Assembly (NCBI RefSeq): GCF_965363235.1
Contig: NC_134838.1
Coordinates: 6,453,001-6,517,000, forward strand
Origin: Mytilus galloprovincialis
Taxonomy: Eukaryota; Mollusca; Bivalvia; Mytilida; Mytilidae
Length of the DNA stretch: 64,000 bases
Reading direction: 5' to 3'
The notes below the pieces were generated by a model, which was not told the DNA's origin, searched no databases, and worked only from the letters and a program-made list of their open reading frames with translations. Shown here one piece after another: positions 25,655-39,000 of the stretch. The stretch's first letter is position 1. Every line of letters begins with the position of its first letter. The translations under genes were made by a program, and so were the position numbers.

Positions 25655-26895
25655 AAACCAGATGCTCCGCAGGGCACAACTTTATACGACCGCAGAGGTC
25701 GAACCCTGAACTGTTGGGGCAAGTATGGACACAACATTCAAGCTGGACTCAGCTCTGAATTTGGATTGTGATTAAATAGTTGACACAGCATAGGTTTCTG
25801 ACATAGAATGAATGTGGTCTAATGAACTAAAAAAAAATTATTGCTTTTGAGCAATTTACTATGCTGTTGAATATTAATCCTCTCAAAGAAAAAATATTTG
25901 AAGCAATTTTCTTTTAAAATTCTGAAATTTGAAATGAGAAAAAGAAATTAAACCCCCACCCCAATTTTTTTTTCACTTCCCCCTTTTCCTTATTCCAAAA
26001 ATGATCTCAATTCAAATTTCTAATGAAGTTTGCAACAATAACTACTCATTTAAATACATCATAAAATATTAAAATATAAAATGACACACAGTCATGGTTA
26101 AAATTAATATTAACAGTATATATTAATAGTAACTTCTAAAAAAATTAATGGGGAATGTGTCCAAAAGGACACAGATGATGCCCCCGAAAGCATATACTGT
26201 TATAAAGGGACATAACTCAAGAACTGTAAAAGTGAAGCTGCCAAAAATTGAACTTAAACTGAGTTTAGAGGTAATAAGCATTATATACACATTTCATTAA
26301 ACTTATTTGAGACAAACTTAAGTTAAGAGAACAGATACTAAAAAATTCTTCAATTTTTCCACTTGTAAAGGGGCATAACCCTAGAATGGTAATCAAAATG
26401 CTTGTAATCACGGAATGGTATAGATTGCTTTAATTTATCAGTTGGTAGTAAAGTGAATATTGCATTGTATATTGTATATAGCATTGATTTAAATTGATTC
26501 AACTTCTATTCTGGACAAAGAAAGATAACTCCAATTTTTGAAGATTATATAAAGCATTGGTTTTAGGTGATTCAACAACCATTCTGGACAAAGAAAGATA
26601 ACTCCAATTTATTGACTTGAAAACTACAAAAATGCTTGTTTTTTTACCTCTTTTGACCCTTTATTCCTAGACTGTTTGCCCCATAACCCTTAAAATATAT
26701 CTCAACCTTCTACTTATGGTATTAAACATTGTAGTACAATTTCAGAACAATTGAAATACTTATACACAATTTATTGTTCTGAAACTAGATAAATGCTATT
26801 TTTGGGCCCTTTGGGCCCTAATTCCTAAACCTTAGGGACCATAACCCCAAAATCAATCCCAAGTTTCCTCTTGTGGTTATAAGGGTGCAATCAAC
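25655..26895 (-). mobile_element. Composite dispersed element, copy 2, inverted relative to copy 1
   Basis: On the minus strand it runs parallel to 1-1440, ending in GCGGTCGTATAAAG...GCGGAGCATCTGG at 25655. It contains two GGAGTTATCTTTCTTTGTCC blocks (26522-26541 and 26585-26610 region). A foreign stretch at about 26140-26400 (GGGGAATGTGTCCAAAAGGA... GGGGCATAACCC) interrupts it and is related to the repeat at 33105-33800. Confidence 0.75.
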
Positions 26896-27970
26896 ATTTT
26901 TTTTCTATGACGTCATATTTTGATGGACCATGCATAAGTGACCCTTAGTGGTGGACTGATTAATAAAGATACTTGTATAAAACTAGATATCACTGGAATC
27001 AGAATGTTCTCTAGTTTATAATGAAATAAATATAAAGTGTACTTTTTCATATTTAAAAAATTCCATCCAAAGAACATGGGAAAAAAATGCCTAATTTGAA
27101 CATAAAAACACCCGAAAGCAGGTCATGTTCATACCCATAAAGACATGATACGTGCACATTTTTCATAATCAAAACTGTATGAAATTTATAGGTTTTTACC
27201 AAGCCTTTAAAAAAATCTTGTTTCAGGGTACGGTCTCCTGCTCCGAAGAGCTACAGTGGCTGCAGATAAGTTTTCATTTTTCACTGCCTAAAATACAGGA
27301 TGTTTACAGTGTTGTCTCCCCTTAAAACATGTATATTTAATATAATTTTTAAAATTATTTCAATCAGTCAACCTGTTTTAATTGAAAGCTAATTAACTAT
27401 CTTTTACAATCAAATACAAAAAACATGATACTTTTTCACCAATTAAGTAAATAAACAGGGGTTTCCCTCCATGGTTATTTTTAGTCAGGGAATAACCCCT
27501 AGTTTTTTATATGAAACTGTTTATAGCACCCTAAACATTGTGTAAAATTTTTTTTATTTCTGTTAACTTATGCTAAAGTTATTATCCAGAAACCATCTGT
27601 CTTCGAACGACGACAACGAGATACCAATATGAGACAGCAATTTTTTTGCGGTCATATAAAAATGTAAGATAAAAGAATGTTTCCTGATAAGATAAAAGAA
27701 TGTTTCCTGATACCAAAAGGAATGGTTTTGATATCTGTATTGGCTTTCCTTTTTATCTGATAAAATGAAATCTAAAAACAAACGATTGTTTATTGCTTCT
27801 CAAATATAAGAAAATAGTATGATGAATAAAGTACATATTGAATACAAATATTATACAAAAAGTCACATAAAAAAGATTCCTTGGCAGTCTTTCAGTTGTT
27901 GTTAATGTCTGATAAAGAGTTAGGCAACTTTTATATGAAGTGCCTATATGCGTCCTCTGTGATTAAAATA
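26896..27970. other. Gene-free stretch
   Basis: AT-rich. One 23-bp direct duplication (AAGATAAAAGAATGTTTCCTG twice, 27667-27710) is the only structure seen. Confidence 0.5.
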
Positions 27971-27973
27971 CGA

Positions 27974-28124
27974 GATATTTCAATTGATGTACTGTGGAAC
28001 TATTGGTATTCAATGTTGTTATAGATATTTCAATTGATGTACTGTGTAACTATTGGTATTCAAAGGTGTTATAGATATTTCAATTGATGCACTGTGGAAC
28101 TATTGGTATTCAATGTTGTTATAG
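27974..28124. repeat. Minisatellite, 50-bp unit, three copies
   Basis: GATATTTCAATTGATGTACT... begins at 27974, 28024 and 28074, with very few differences between copies. Confidence 0.93.
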
Positions 28125-28156
28125 GTGAAGCAGGAATTTCAGTGATCAACAAAATA

Positions 28157-28375
28157 AGAATTTCCTGTTAGACTTGTATTGTGAATAAGAATTTCCTGTT
28201 AGACTTGTATTGTGAATATGAATTTCCTGTTAGACTTGTATTGTGAATATGAATTTCCTGTTAGACTTGTATTGTGAATATGAATTTCCTGTTAGACTTG
28301 TATTGTGAATATGAATTTCCTTTAAGACTTGTATTGTGAATATGAATTTCCTTTAAGACTTGTATTGTGAATGTG
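28157..28375. repeat. Minisatellite, 31-bp unit, seven copies
   Basis: Repeats of GAATTTCCTGTTAGACTTGT plus ATTGTGAATA(T). The last two copies carry TTTAAGACTTG in place of GTTAGACTTG. Confidence 0.93.
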
Positions 28376-28379
28376 TCAG

Positions 28380-30076
28380 AGAATCAAGTATACACAAAAA
28401 CACAATTTGTCCTTAATCAAAAATAAATAAGTATTGATGAAAATAAATAAATCCATAGAATCTGCTTTTAATTTTTCTATGAAAGATTTCATAGTAGAGT
28501 TCCGATGACTTCAAATGCTTTAATAACATTCTGTACCAAAATATTAACCATAAAAGGTAACTACATGTAATACCTCATTATTATTCACAACCTTGTGGCT
28601 ATAGATCTATAGAATAAATATACATTTTATATAAATATAACATACAATAAAATTAAACATAGTACATATGGAATTCAACAAGTAACAATTGGTAATATAT
28701 AAACCAAGTACAATTATGAAAAATATGATCAAATACAATGCTAAAATAAGGTAGTAAAACATTTCAATCTATAATTCATCTGTAAAAGAAGCTATTTCCA
28801 AGCACAATGGAACACATTATATAATTAATTTGAAAACAAATTGGCATTTACTTACAACTATAGAATCTTAAACGTTTTCAACCAAATGAAAGGTTTTCAA
28901 CAATCAGTCCTCAGTTTTCAATATAAAATTGTAAAATGCCCTTTAAGAGCTTTGGAATATTCATTAACTAAATTTTTGACTACACAATTGTAAAACACTC
29001 ATGTACAGAGTTGGTGAGAAAATTGTAAACAAAGAATTGTTCAAATTTGAATATTGTTTGTTAATTTCCTTTTTTAGTATTTTTTTTCAAACATTCACCA
29101 TTGTAAAAATATATTACACAAATCATTAAATTCTAAAACATATTTTGTAACAGTATTTTTTTCTTTTCAAAGTAGAAGTGCACTTTTTAATACTTTAAAA
29201 ACATACAGTTATTTCCATTTAAAGTAAATGTATATGACATCCTTTATCTTTTTAATACTCTGGTAAAATTCATTTCAGAGAGAACCACCTTAGAAATTAT
29301 AAAATCATCCAATGATTGAAGATAACATACTTGATGTGTCAATATTCTACTAAACTGTTATAAAATCAAACAGTTAATACAGAGAACAACAACAATTGTC
29401 ATAATAAAATATACCAAGAGAAAAAATTGTAAAGAATGCTGTTTATTTTTTCTTGTAACTATTTCTGTCACAATATAAAATTTATATCTATACACATATG
29501 AAAAGAAAAAAATCCAGGAAAAACCTGAGAACACTCACCTTATTGCATAGAATATGTACATATAATGAATGCTTTTATCAATGAATCTATTTAAAAGTTT
29601 AAATGTAACACTGTGAGAAAACAGATAAATAGAAAATGTGTCCATAAGATACAGATACCCTCAATAACAATGAGTTTCTAAATGAATGAAGAAATTTCAA
29701 TGGAATGTAGATTAAAGTGACCTATCCAAGAATAGAAATAATCATAGTTTCTAAGGATAAAAATTCAATATATCAAGACATAAATGAAAATTCTAAATTA
29801 TGAAGATGCATTTTCTGGTTTAAAAAATCCCAAAAAAACCTAATTACTTGCTATTTTTTTAGATGGTTTACTGTGAAGATAAACATATAAAGATAATGAA
29901 TGTAATAGACAAGTTTGTACAAAAATATTGTATATTTAAAATTTCTGTAAGTACTAAAAGAGATGACATTGTATAACTATTATGCTACATAGTCTAGACA
30001 GAGTGAACACTATAACAGTTGTCTGGTTGATCGTCACGTCTATCACAGATCTTTTTCTGTTTTTTCAATAATCCAT
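28380..30076. other. 3' flank of the CIB1-like gene
   Basis: AT-rich, no exon or repeat pair recognised; presumably includes the CIB1-like 3' UTR on the minus strand. Confidence 0.4.
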
Positions 30077-33000
30077 TCTACAGCCGAATTCTAAAGGAGC
30101 TGAAATGAAGAATAATTTTATCGGTACAGTATTTGTGTCAGAAAAATTTGGACTCCCACAACAAGCCATCCCATACTGTTAAACCAAATCTAAGCCATTG
30201 TAAATAAGCTTATCTTAGTCAGAGATAAGATATACATATTCAGTAGTTGTTTTATTGCATAATTTAATGGTTTGCGTTATTGGCAGATGTTTCAGTTTCT
30301 GTTTAATTTATTCACTACTTTGTTTTAACATGAGACCATTTAGCATGCACTACTGTAGACCTGTTAATTTTTAAAGGCTATATGTTGCCCTCTAAATGTC
30401 TTTCGGTTATTGTTATTAATTTGTCATCTCACTGACATATATCTTTCTTGCTGAAAATGCATGAAACATTTGCCACCGTACATTAAGTAAATCAATCAAT
30501 CATTGACACACACCTTAACATTTATATGTAGCCATTTCATATGCATTTATAAGAAAGGTATTATGCATGATCACTGCCAAATATATTCATGAGTAATTGT
30601 AAGTAATATAAAGGTTACACATATAGCATTTAAAATATGGTTCAACTACAGTCATATAAACTCACTTGATAAAATCTGGTGCCTTTGATATAACGTGTTC
30701 GAACTCAGCAAAGGACAGGGAGTCATCATCATCCAAGTCAGCCTCTTCAAGAATCTGTAGAAATATACAACTTTATTTAATACGAGCCATTTATCATGAA
30801 GTGTTCAAAGAGAGATAGGTTAACAGAAAATATAATGTAACAGTGATAAAAAAAAGCCATGATTCTTTGGCTCTTTCTGTCATGATTTGACAACATTGTA
30901 TATGAATCCTATATAACCAACTTCTTAGAAAGGGCTTGCTTTACTTCCTTATATTCTGGTTTTAATTTTGATATAAAATTCAGTTTTGACAGGTTTTCAA
31001 TTAAAACCGAGTTAATATCCATTCATAAATTTTGGTATTATTAAGAAACAATGGTTTCAACTCCCTCAAGCAAACTTGACAGTAGATGGGTTTGGCTGTT
31101 TATTTTGTCCTTTTATAGCTCTCCTTGTTTTAGAGTACTTATTAATCCTTGGCTTTTACATTTTTGGCTTTGAGTGTTCCTGATGAAAGTAATTCCTGAA
31201 AAGTACTTTGTATGCAAATAATTTATTTATATTTATTTAAAACAGGTTTTAGTGTATAACACATTTCTAACTATATTTTTTCTGTCAATTTTTTGTTCTA
31301 ATTTTACATGTGATACCTACATTATCAATAAGTTGTTGCATCTCATCTTTACTGAGCTTTTGTTCCCCTGTTAATCTGTCTACCACTTCTTTCAGGTCTT
31401 GATCAGAAATCATGTCATCTTCATCAAAATCTGAAATAGTCAGACAATTAAAAGTTAGCACCAATTATCTTCATCAAAGTCTGAAACTTCACACAATTAA
31501 AAGTTAGCACAAATTATCTTTTTATGTCATAGTTTGAAATAGTCAGACATTGAGACAATTAAAAGTTAGAACAAATTATCTTTTTATGTCATAAATATAC
31601 ATGTTTGCACCTGTCCTAAGTCATGAATCTGATGTACAGTAGTTGTCGTTTGTTTATGTAATTTATACGTGTTTCTCGTTTCTCATTTTTTATATAGATT
31701 AGACCGTTGGTTTTCCTGTTTGAATGGTTTTACACTAGTAGTTTTGGGGCCCTTTATAGCTTTTTGTTCAATGTGAGCCAAGGCTTCGTGTTGAAGGCTG
31801 TACATTGACCTATAATGGTTTACTTTTATAAATTGTTATTTGGATGGAGAGTTGTCTCATTGGCACTCACACCAGATCTTCCTATATCTTGTTACATGTT
31901 ATTTTACACATGAACAAAATAAAGCATATCATGTGTATGGTAAAAATAATTCTCTTCTTAAAAATTGTATCTTTGCACCTTCAAAACCTACACAGTGTAA
32001 TGTTATACAATGTAAAGTTCAGATTTAAAGGTAAATTGTTTCATTATGTATAGGGGCCGTGACATCAACTACAACACCATAAATACTTGAGAAAAGATTG
32101 GTTACTTTAATTTTCAATCATATGCAATGCCCTTTTCTTTCATATACAACTGGATTAACAATAAATCTTACTTAAAATTATAAAAATCTTGGAAGATTGT
32201 ATGTGCTGAAATGCAGAGATGATATTCAATAAATCAAAGTTCATGGACCATTAGTGAAGATGATGTACCTAGTACAAAAATGTATACTTAAAGACTTCAC
32301 ATATATTTTACCTTACACCATCACATAATGTATGTTTGATTATTGCAGGCAATTAATTCATTATGCACAGGGACCTTGAAATCAACCACAACATCATTTT
32401 GTTAAGTGTGTTAAATATACCACTTAAATATATGTATCAGAATATAAACATACAATGTATACAGCAAGATATAAATGTATTGTTGTCATACCATAAATTC
32501 TGAATGCATATTCAACCTTTACATTCTTGGGTGCACCATCACTGAAAACAGACATCATGTCGAGGAAATCTTCAAACGTCATGTTTCCATCTCCACTCGA
32601 GGAGAACACTTTCACAATTCTGTCACTGAAAGGGTTTACCTAAAAGGATATTGACTAATGAATAATAGGAGATATAGCTGTTTAAAACGCAGGCACTATA
32701 CAAAATTTTTTAAAAAAATTAGAAATCTATCAGTATTTTTATTTAACATATTGTTACAATCCATCCGTCATTATTACATGTATTATATATTAAAGAATTT
32801 GTCACAAACATTACCCAGTGTTCTCCCAATGGCTTTTCAGCATCTTGGTATTGTGATGGTATATTTCTAGGATTTGATAATATCCAAAATAGTTTTCTTG
32901 TAACCTTGTTTTATTAGTGGGATGTTAAAATTTCTAGAAACAAGATGTTATTCAATCATACCCGTATAACATGTTTATCCAGGATGCTACTTGAAAGTTG

Positions 33001-36000
33001 TAGGGGGAACACTGCCATTCACTTGTTATACATGTATATAGACAACAATTGCATTCATAGTATATCATCCTTAACAACCTTGATATGTATATTTTATAAA
33101 ATAAATGGGGAATGTGCCAATGGGACACAGATGATGCCCCACATGCATATCATAAAGTTATAAACGGACACAACTGAAGAACAATAAAAGTGACACTATC
33201 CATATTTGTACTTGATCTGACTTTTGTGGTCATCAGCATTGTGTAAAAGATTCATAACATTTGGTTGATGCAAACTAAAGAAAGAGAAACTGAACGAAAA
33301 ATTCAGCATTTTTTCAATTGAAGAGGGGCAAAATTCTAGACCAGTAAAAGTGACACCATCTATATTTGTACTTGATCTATATTTTGTGGTAATAAACTGT
33401 GTATAAATTTCATAAAATTTGGTAGAGGCTCACTCAAATTAGAGACCAGAAACGAAAAATTCAGCAATTTGACGCCACCAAAATTCTAACTTGATCTGTA
33501 CTTTGTAGTTATAAGTATTGTGTATAAGTTTCATAACATTTGGTTGTAGCAAATTAAAGTTAGAGAACGGAAACAAAAATGCAGCAATTTTTCCATTTGT
33601 AAAGGGGTATAACTCTGGAACGGTTAAAGTGACACCACCAAAATTCAACCTTGGTCTTGTAATTATAAACATTGTGATTTAGTTTCATAACATTTGGTTG
33701 AGGCAAATCAAAAACCCAATTTGTGACGTACATAAGGACGGATGGACAAGGGTAAAACTTAATGGCCCATCTGCTACTGCGTGGCATAAAAATCACTTAC
33801 AAAAATACTTCAGAAATTGTCCATATAAAAAAGAAGATGTAGTATGATTGACAATGAGACAACTGTCCACGAGAGACCAAAATGACACAGACATTAACAA
33901 CTATAGGTCAGCTTTTTTGTAAATCATTCAACAACTCAATTGAGAAATTCTCTACCAATCAAATTTGTACAAATCAATAGATTATTGCATTGTCTTTCAA
34001 AAGAAGATACCTACCGAATCAATACAATAAATAATTCAAATATATGTCTAAATTACTCCATTTGTTGGCACAGGGTCCTAGAAGGTTTTCAATTTATATT
34101 TATCTGATGAGGAATAATTTTCAGAAAGAACCCATGTTTGCCAAAAGAACTAATAAAAAATTTGTGATGAAATGCAGTACAAATTTTCAGGTCCAAATCT
34201 GTACATCAAAAGCTGTGTGTAAGAACAGCACTGAATCTGAAAGCTATATGTTCTTGTAAATCTGTAGAAAGATAGTTTTTTTTTAAACTGTTACCTTTAA
34301 CTCTGGTAGTTTTAAAATCTTGTCTTTATTCAGACTTGATGTCTTTTTGGTGTTTTCATCAGCACTGTCCTCATATAAATCCTTGTATCTCTTAAAAACA
34401 CTAAGGAACAAAAAAAAAATAAAAAATATGAATAGAATTAATGAAAAATGTATCTCATGCATGTCCTACTGACCTCAGAAATGGATTTTTAATGAAAAGT
34501 GTTGTAAGATTTTTAAATGAGATGTGCCTTTGCTAATTTGTATAACTGCATACAAAATATAACAAAATATTATTGACTTACTATAAATGCTTCCCTATAA
34601 ACTATCTAACATGTCTAATGACAAACTTAAACAAATTGATGAAGCCCCTTCCCCTCAATGGAAACAGCAGGCATATTGAATCAGGTACAACAAGTATGAT
34701 TGCTAATTTGTAAATCTAAAATCTAGCTGATAAAGTTTGCTGTTTTCTTTCTATCTATTTAATATAGTTTACAAGTGCATTGCCAAATACAAATAAAGTA
34801 GGAAAAATCCTTATCATTGAAGAGCAATATTTCCCTTCTATGTAAATTCAGAAATTATTGCAATGTTTTTATTATTGCAAAAATGCAGGCAACACTCCTT
34901 TTGCGCCAATTACCGTTTTTCAGGGGTATCATTTGCGCCAATATTTTGTTTTCCAAATGTATCAATTGCGCCAATATTCGGAACTCATTTGCGCCACTTT
35001 ACATGTACACATGTATATCATAAATATTAATGATTAATATTTATTCTTATGTTTGGCTTAAAAAGTATTATATGTTCGGAGATATATTTCACCATGAAAA
35101 TGAGCTTCTGGAGACTTGAAGTGCATTAGACAGTCCATGTACAGAGAGATAAGAAACATTATTGCTTTGCTGAATATTTAATACAAGATATGCCAAAAAA
35201 GAGAAGAAAATAGAAGCTTTTGCTGATAATTCTTTTAGCCATGCACATATGTTGATGACACAGTGCTGTGATCCCACCATCCGTTTGGGCTGAAACTCTA
35301 TCTATCAGTAATAGAACAGAAGTATTCCACAGGAATTATTATGAACTGTTTTATGTATTTCATCTTTAAATGTTTGTCTTTTTGGACAATAAAGTGAAGT
35401 TCCAAGCTACTACATACATTAAATTGGGAAGTAGTAAGGCGGTAAGAAGAAAGTATGTTTCAGAAAAGGAAATATTTGCCGTGTAAACTGCCGGTTCCAA
35501 ATCCGAATAAAGGAGGAAGGAAGTGATTTTTCTTCTATAAATGGCGCAATCGTATGTTTTATTTTTGGCGCAAATGATACCATGTAATTTTAAAACAGGT
35601 GGCGCAAACGTAGCATTGGACAAAAAAAGTTGTGGCGCAAAAGGACGCATTTTTGGCGCAAACGGATCTCTCCCAAAATGCAACAGGGGTATAATCGCAA
35701 TATTCTAAACTCACATCTTGAATCCATGAACAGGATTTTGCAAAAAATAAATTGACAAAATCGCAATAATAATTGAATACAATAATTTCTGAATTTACAG
35801 TATTTAAACAATAAAATTAAAGATTCATGACCTTTTAACCTTGTTTATAAACATTACTTACTGTAGAATCTCTTTCTTAGTGAAATATGTCAAATCCTGA
35901 AAGAAAATAAGTAACATGTTATAAACTCATCTCAACAAATATGCTTTTTAATTTTTTTATTTGGAGAGAGAAAAATGTAGAACTTAGCACTGTAAACATT

Positions 36001-39000
36001 TAACTTATTTCATAATAGGCAGTGGCTATTTTTCCAGCATAAGCAAATTGAAAATATGCTGTAACACTTTTGTCTGCTCTGATTAAAATATCTTCATTCA
36101 AGCAGGCAAAATATCATATTTCTATACGATGCAGGACGTAACGGCCATACTACCATGACGGCCATAGGATGAAACGGCAATACCCCGAAAAGATGAAACG
36201 GCCATAGTACAAAAACGGCCATACTTTGTAAAGACGTATCGTCCATGTTTTTTTTTTTTTTTTTTTAGATGTTATAGATGAATTATTTTGATACTTATAG
36301 ATGGTTATTATAACTTTTAAATAAACTATACTGTTTTTACATTATTTTTCATCTTTATTTTTGTTATATCATTTGTTTACTCATTATATATTTATCGTAA
36401 ATGAATGTGTTTAATCTAATAAAATATTAAAATATCATATGGTTTTCTAAATGATTGTTTGATATCTTGTGTTTAGCAAATAGAACAAAATGAACGAATA
36501 TTAATGACTGTATCCGAATGGGAGACTAATTTCTGTCATAATTAAAACAATGAGTTCAGTTTTGAAATATAAAACAAGGTAATCAGCTGTAATCAAGTAA
36601 AGATTAAGTTGGAAATTTAAGAAGATTGTTGATTGCTTATTATTACTTCTTTGATGAACACAAGTATTAATTATGCTTTTGTCAAGAAATTGTAAAGGAA
36701 ATACAATTCAAGGTCACTATAAAAAAAAACTCCCAAGCTGAGAAAATCCAGTTGTTGAGAGGTAATTATAATTAATACATTATTTTAAAGTTATTTTCAG
36801 GCAAAAGAAGAATTTAATAATTTTAACTGGTTTATATGTTAAATGTTTTAAATCTCTTATTATGTTTGTATGTGATGAGACTGTTAAAGCCATCAAGATT
36901 TCTTTTTTCTAATTTATAACTAAATTTTGTTCAAGTTACTAATGTAATTTTCATTATTTTCAGTGATATTGAAGATCCAGAGCTGTCCGACTCTTTTGTA
37001 GAAGACATACCGGTAACGTTCGAGGTAGTGGAGAACGGTACAATGAAAAGAGCCAAGAAGCTTCAAGGCCGTCTTACTTCACTGTGGGAACAGTACGAGG
37101 AAGACAGTATTAGAACATCAGACTTTCTCCGTTCCGTAGGCCATTTGTATGCACCACCTTTCCTCAACCAGAGACCCTCTCAGAGTCCGACTCTGAAGAT
37201 TCCTTCTACGAGTCTGATTAAAGTGTTAATTGTAGTGACTTGATGAACTTATTGGTTGTGCTTATTATGTGTATACTAGTGCTTTGTTAAAATAGTAACT
37301 TTAATGAGTTCATGATCGTAATATAGTGAATTTTGGTATGTTTAGTGCTTTTGTTTCAGTTGTGACTTTTAAAACTGCATGTTTATGTTGTGACTTTTAT
37401 AACTGCATGCTTATGTATTTTAGTGCTTTATTTCACCAAGACTGAGATTGAGAAGATTTTTATAGTACTACACAATCATATTTATGTTATTCCTATGAAC
37501 AAATACTTATTTTTTGTAGTATATTTTATGTAATAAACTAAATAAAAAAAAATTTAAAGTGTGGACGATACGTCTCACAATGTGTGGCCGATATGTCCCA
37601 TGGACGATATGACGGTATGGCCGACACATCCTAGGGCCGTCATGGAAGTATGGCCGTCGCGTCTCGAAAGCTTTCTATAGGCTTTTTTACAGACCCTGGC
37701 AATGAAGTGATTTTTTTTATTTTGCTGTATCTTGTCCCTTTGCACCCTACATGTACATGTTTGCCTAACAGCTCTGTCAGCACCTTACACCTTCACACCC
37801 AGTTCCAGTTGAATAAGTAGACATTTTTTTATATGTATGTACCAAAATCTTTTTGTTTTCCTGAATTTAATTTTTATTACTGTTAATATTTATGATGTTT
37901 GTTTTGAATAACTGTTGGAATGTAAGATATCAGGCTCAAGGATGAATAAAAATAAATGAAATATATCTAATTTATGTTCTATTTTACCCTAATAGTGTAC
38001 TTTCAAGCTTCTTTTCATACAGAAATAAATGTCATAAATGGCAACTGGTAGCTGTCATACAACACCAATTAAACATATACAGTATATATGTATAGAAGTA
38101 CATGTTGGCACCTTCATTCTTCTTTACTCATGGAAATAAACACTTCTTATGTTCTTATGTAGCTGATAATTCATTAAATTTATAAAGGAACAATAAAAAA
38201 AAATAATTTACAGAAAACAAATACCCTTACCAAAACATGATTAAGATCTATTCAACACAAAAAAACATTGTCAGAATGTCACTATATTTTGAAACAATTA
38301 AAAAAAATATTTAAAGCAATTTACACTTGATACCAAAACTAGACTACAAAATTAGTACACACAAAACCAATAAAAATATGTACGTGTAGGGTGCAAACAG
38401 ATTTTGGGGATACACTTTGTGTGTGAATGTGTATAGTAATATATTGGTGGAATAATATTCTATCTTTCCTATAGTGGTGTTGGAACTAGTTATTTTTCTC
38501 TAATTTTTGTGCTATTTTCACATTTCCTGACCGGGAGAGAAAAATATTTCTCCTCCCTAGTGAAAATCTGTTCTCTAGCAAATGATTGGTTGAAATTTAA
38601 TTGTGACATTAAATTTTCTTGTTTTCTTCTGAATTTTCTTATTGTGACGTCATGAAAAAAGGCGACCATGTCTGATGACGTCACATCAAAAGTACACAAC
38701 TGTCCTCAAATCTTTGAAAAGGAAGGATAAAAATCATAAGAGAAACAGATTCCACCACTGTAACTCGTGTATTAAGATATTTCTCCAATCTCAACAGTTA
38801 AATTTTAATTATTTAAAAAGCTTGGCAAGCCTTGCGCTTTAAATATTAAAATTTAACTGTCTTGAGTGGAGAAATATCGTAATACACTTGTTGCAGTTGT
38901 GGAATCTATATTACTCCATATCCGGAGGTGTGCCAATATTGGCAGAAACTCATTGGATACAGATATGGTGTAAAAGGGGGATGTGAATGGGAGCAAATAT

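Noticed and set aside
35366-35683. 105-codon minus-strand frame
   Set aside because: It lies across the TTGCGCC clusters; the repeated FAP residues come from translating that word.
36965-37240. A host gene with an acidic [12 protein letters not shown] tail
   Set aside because: It sits within the exact borders of a MULE-like element, so it is treated as element sequence.
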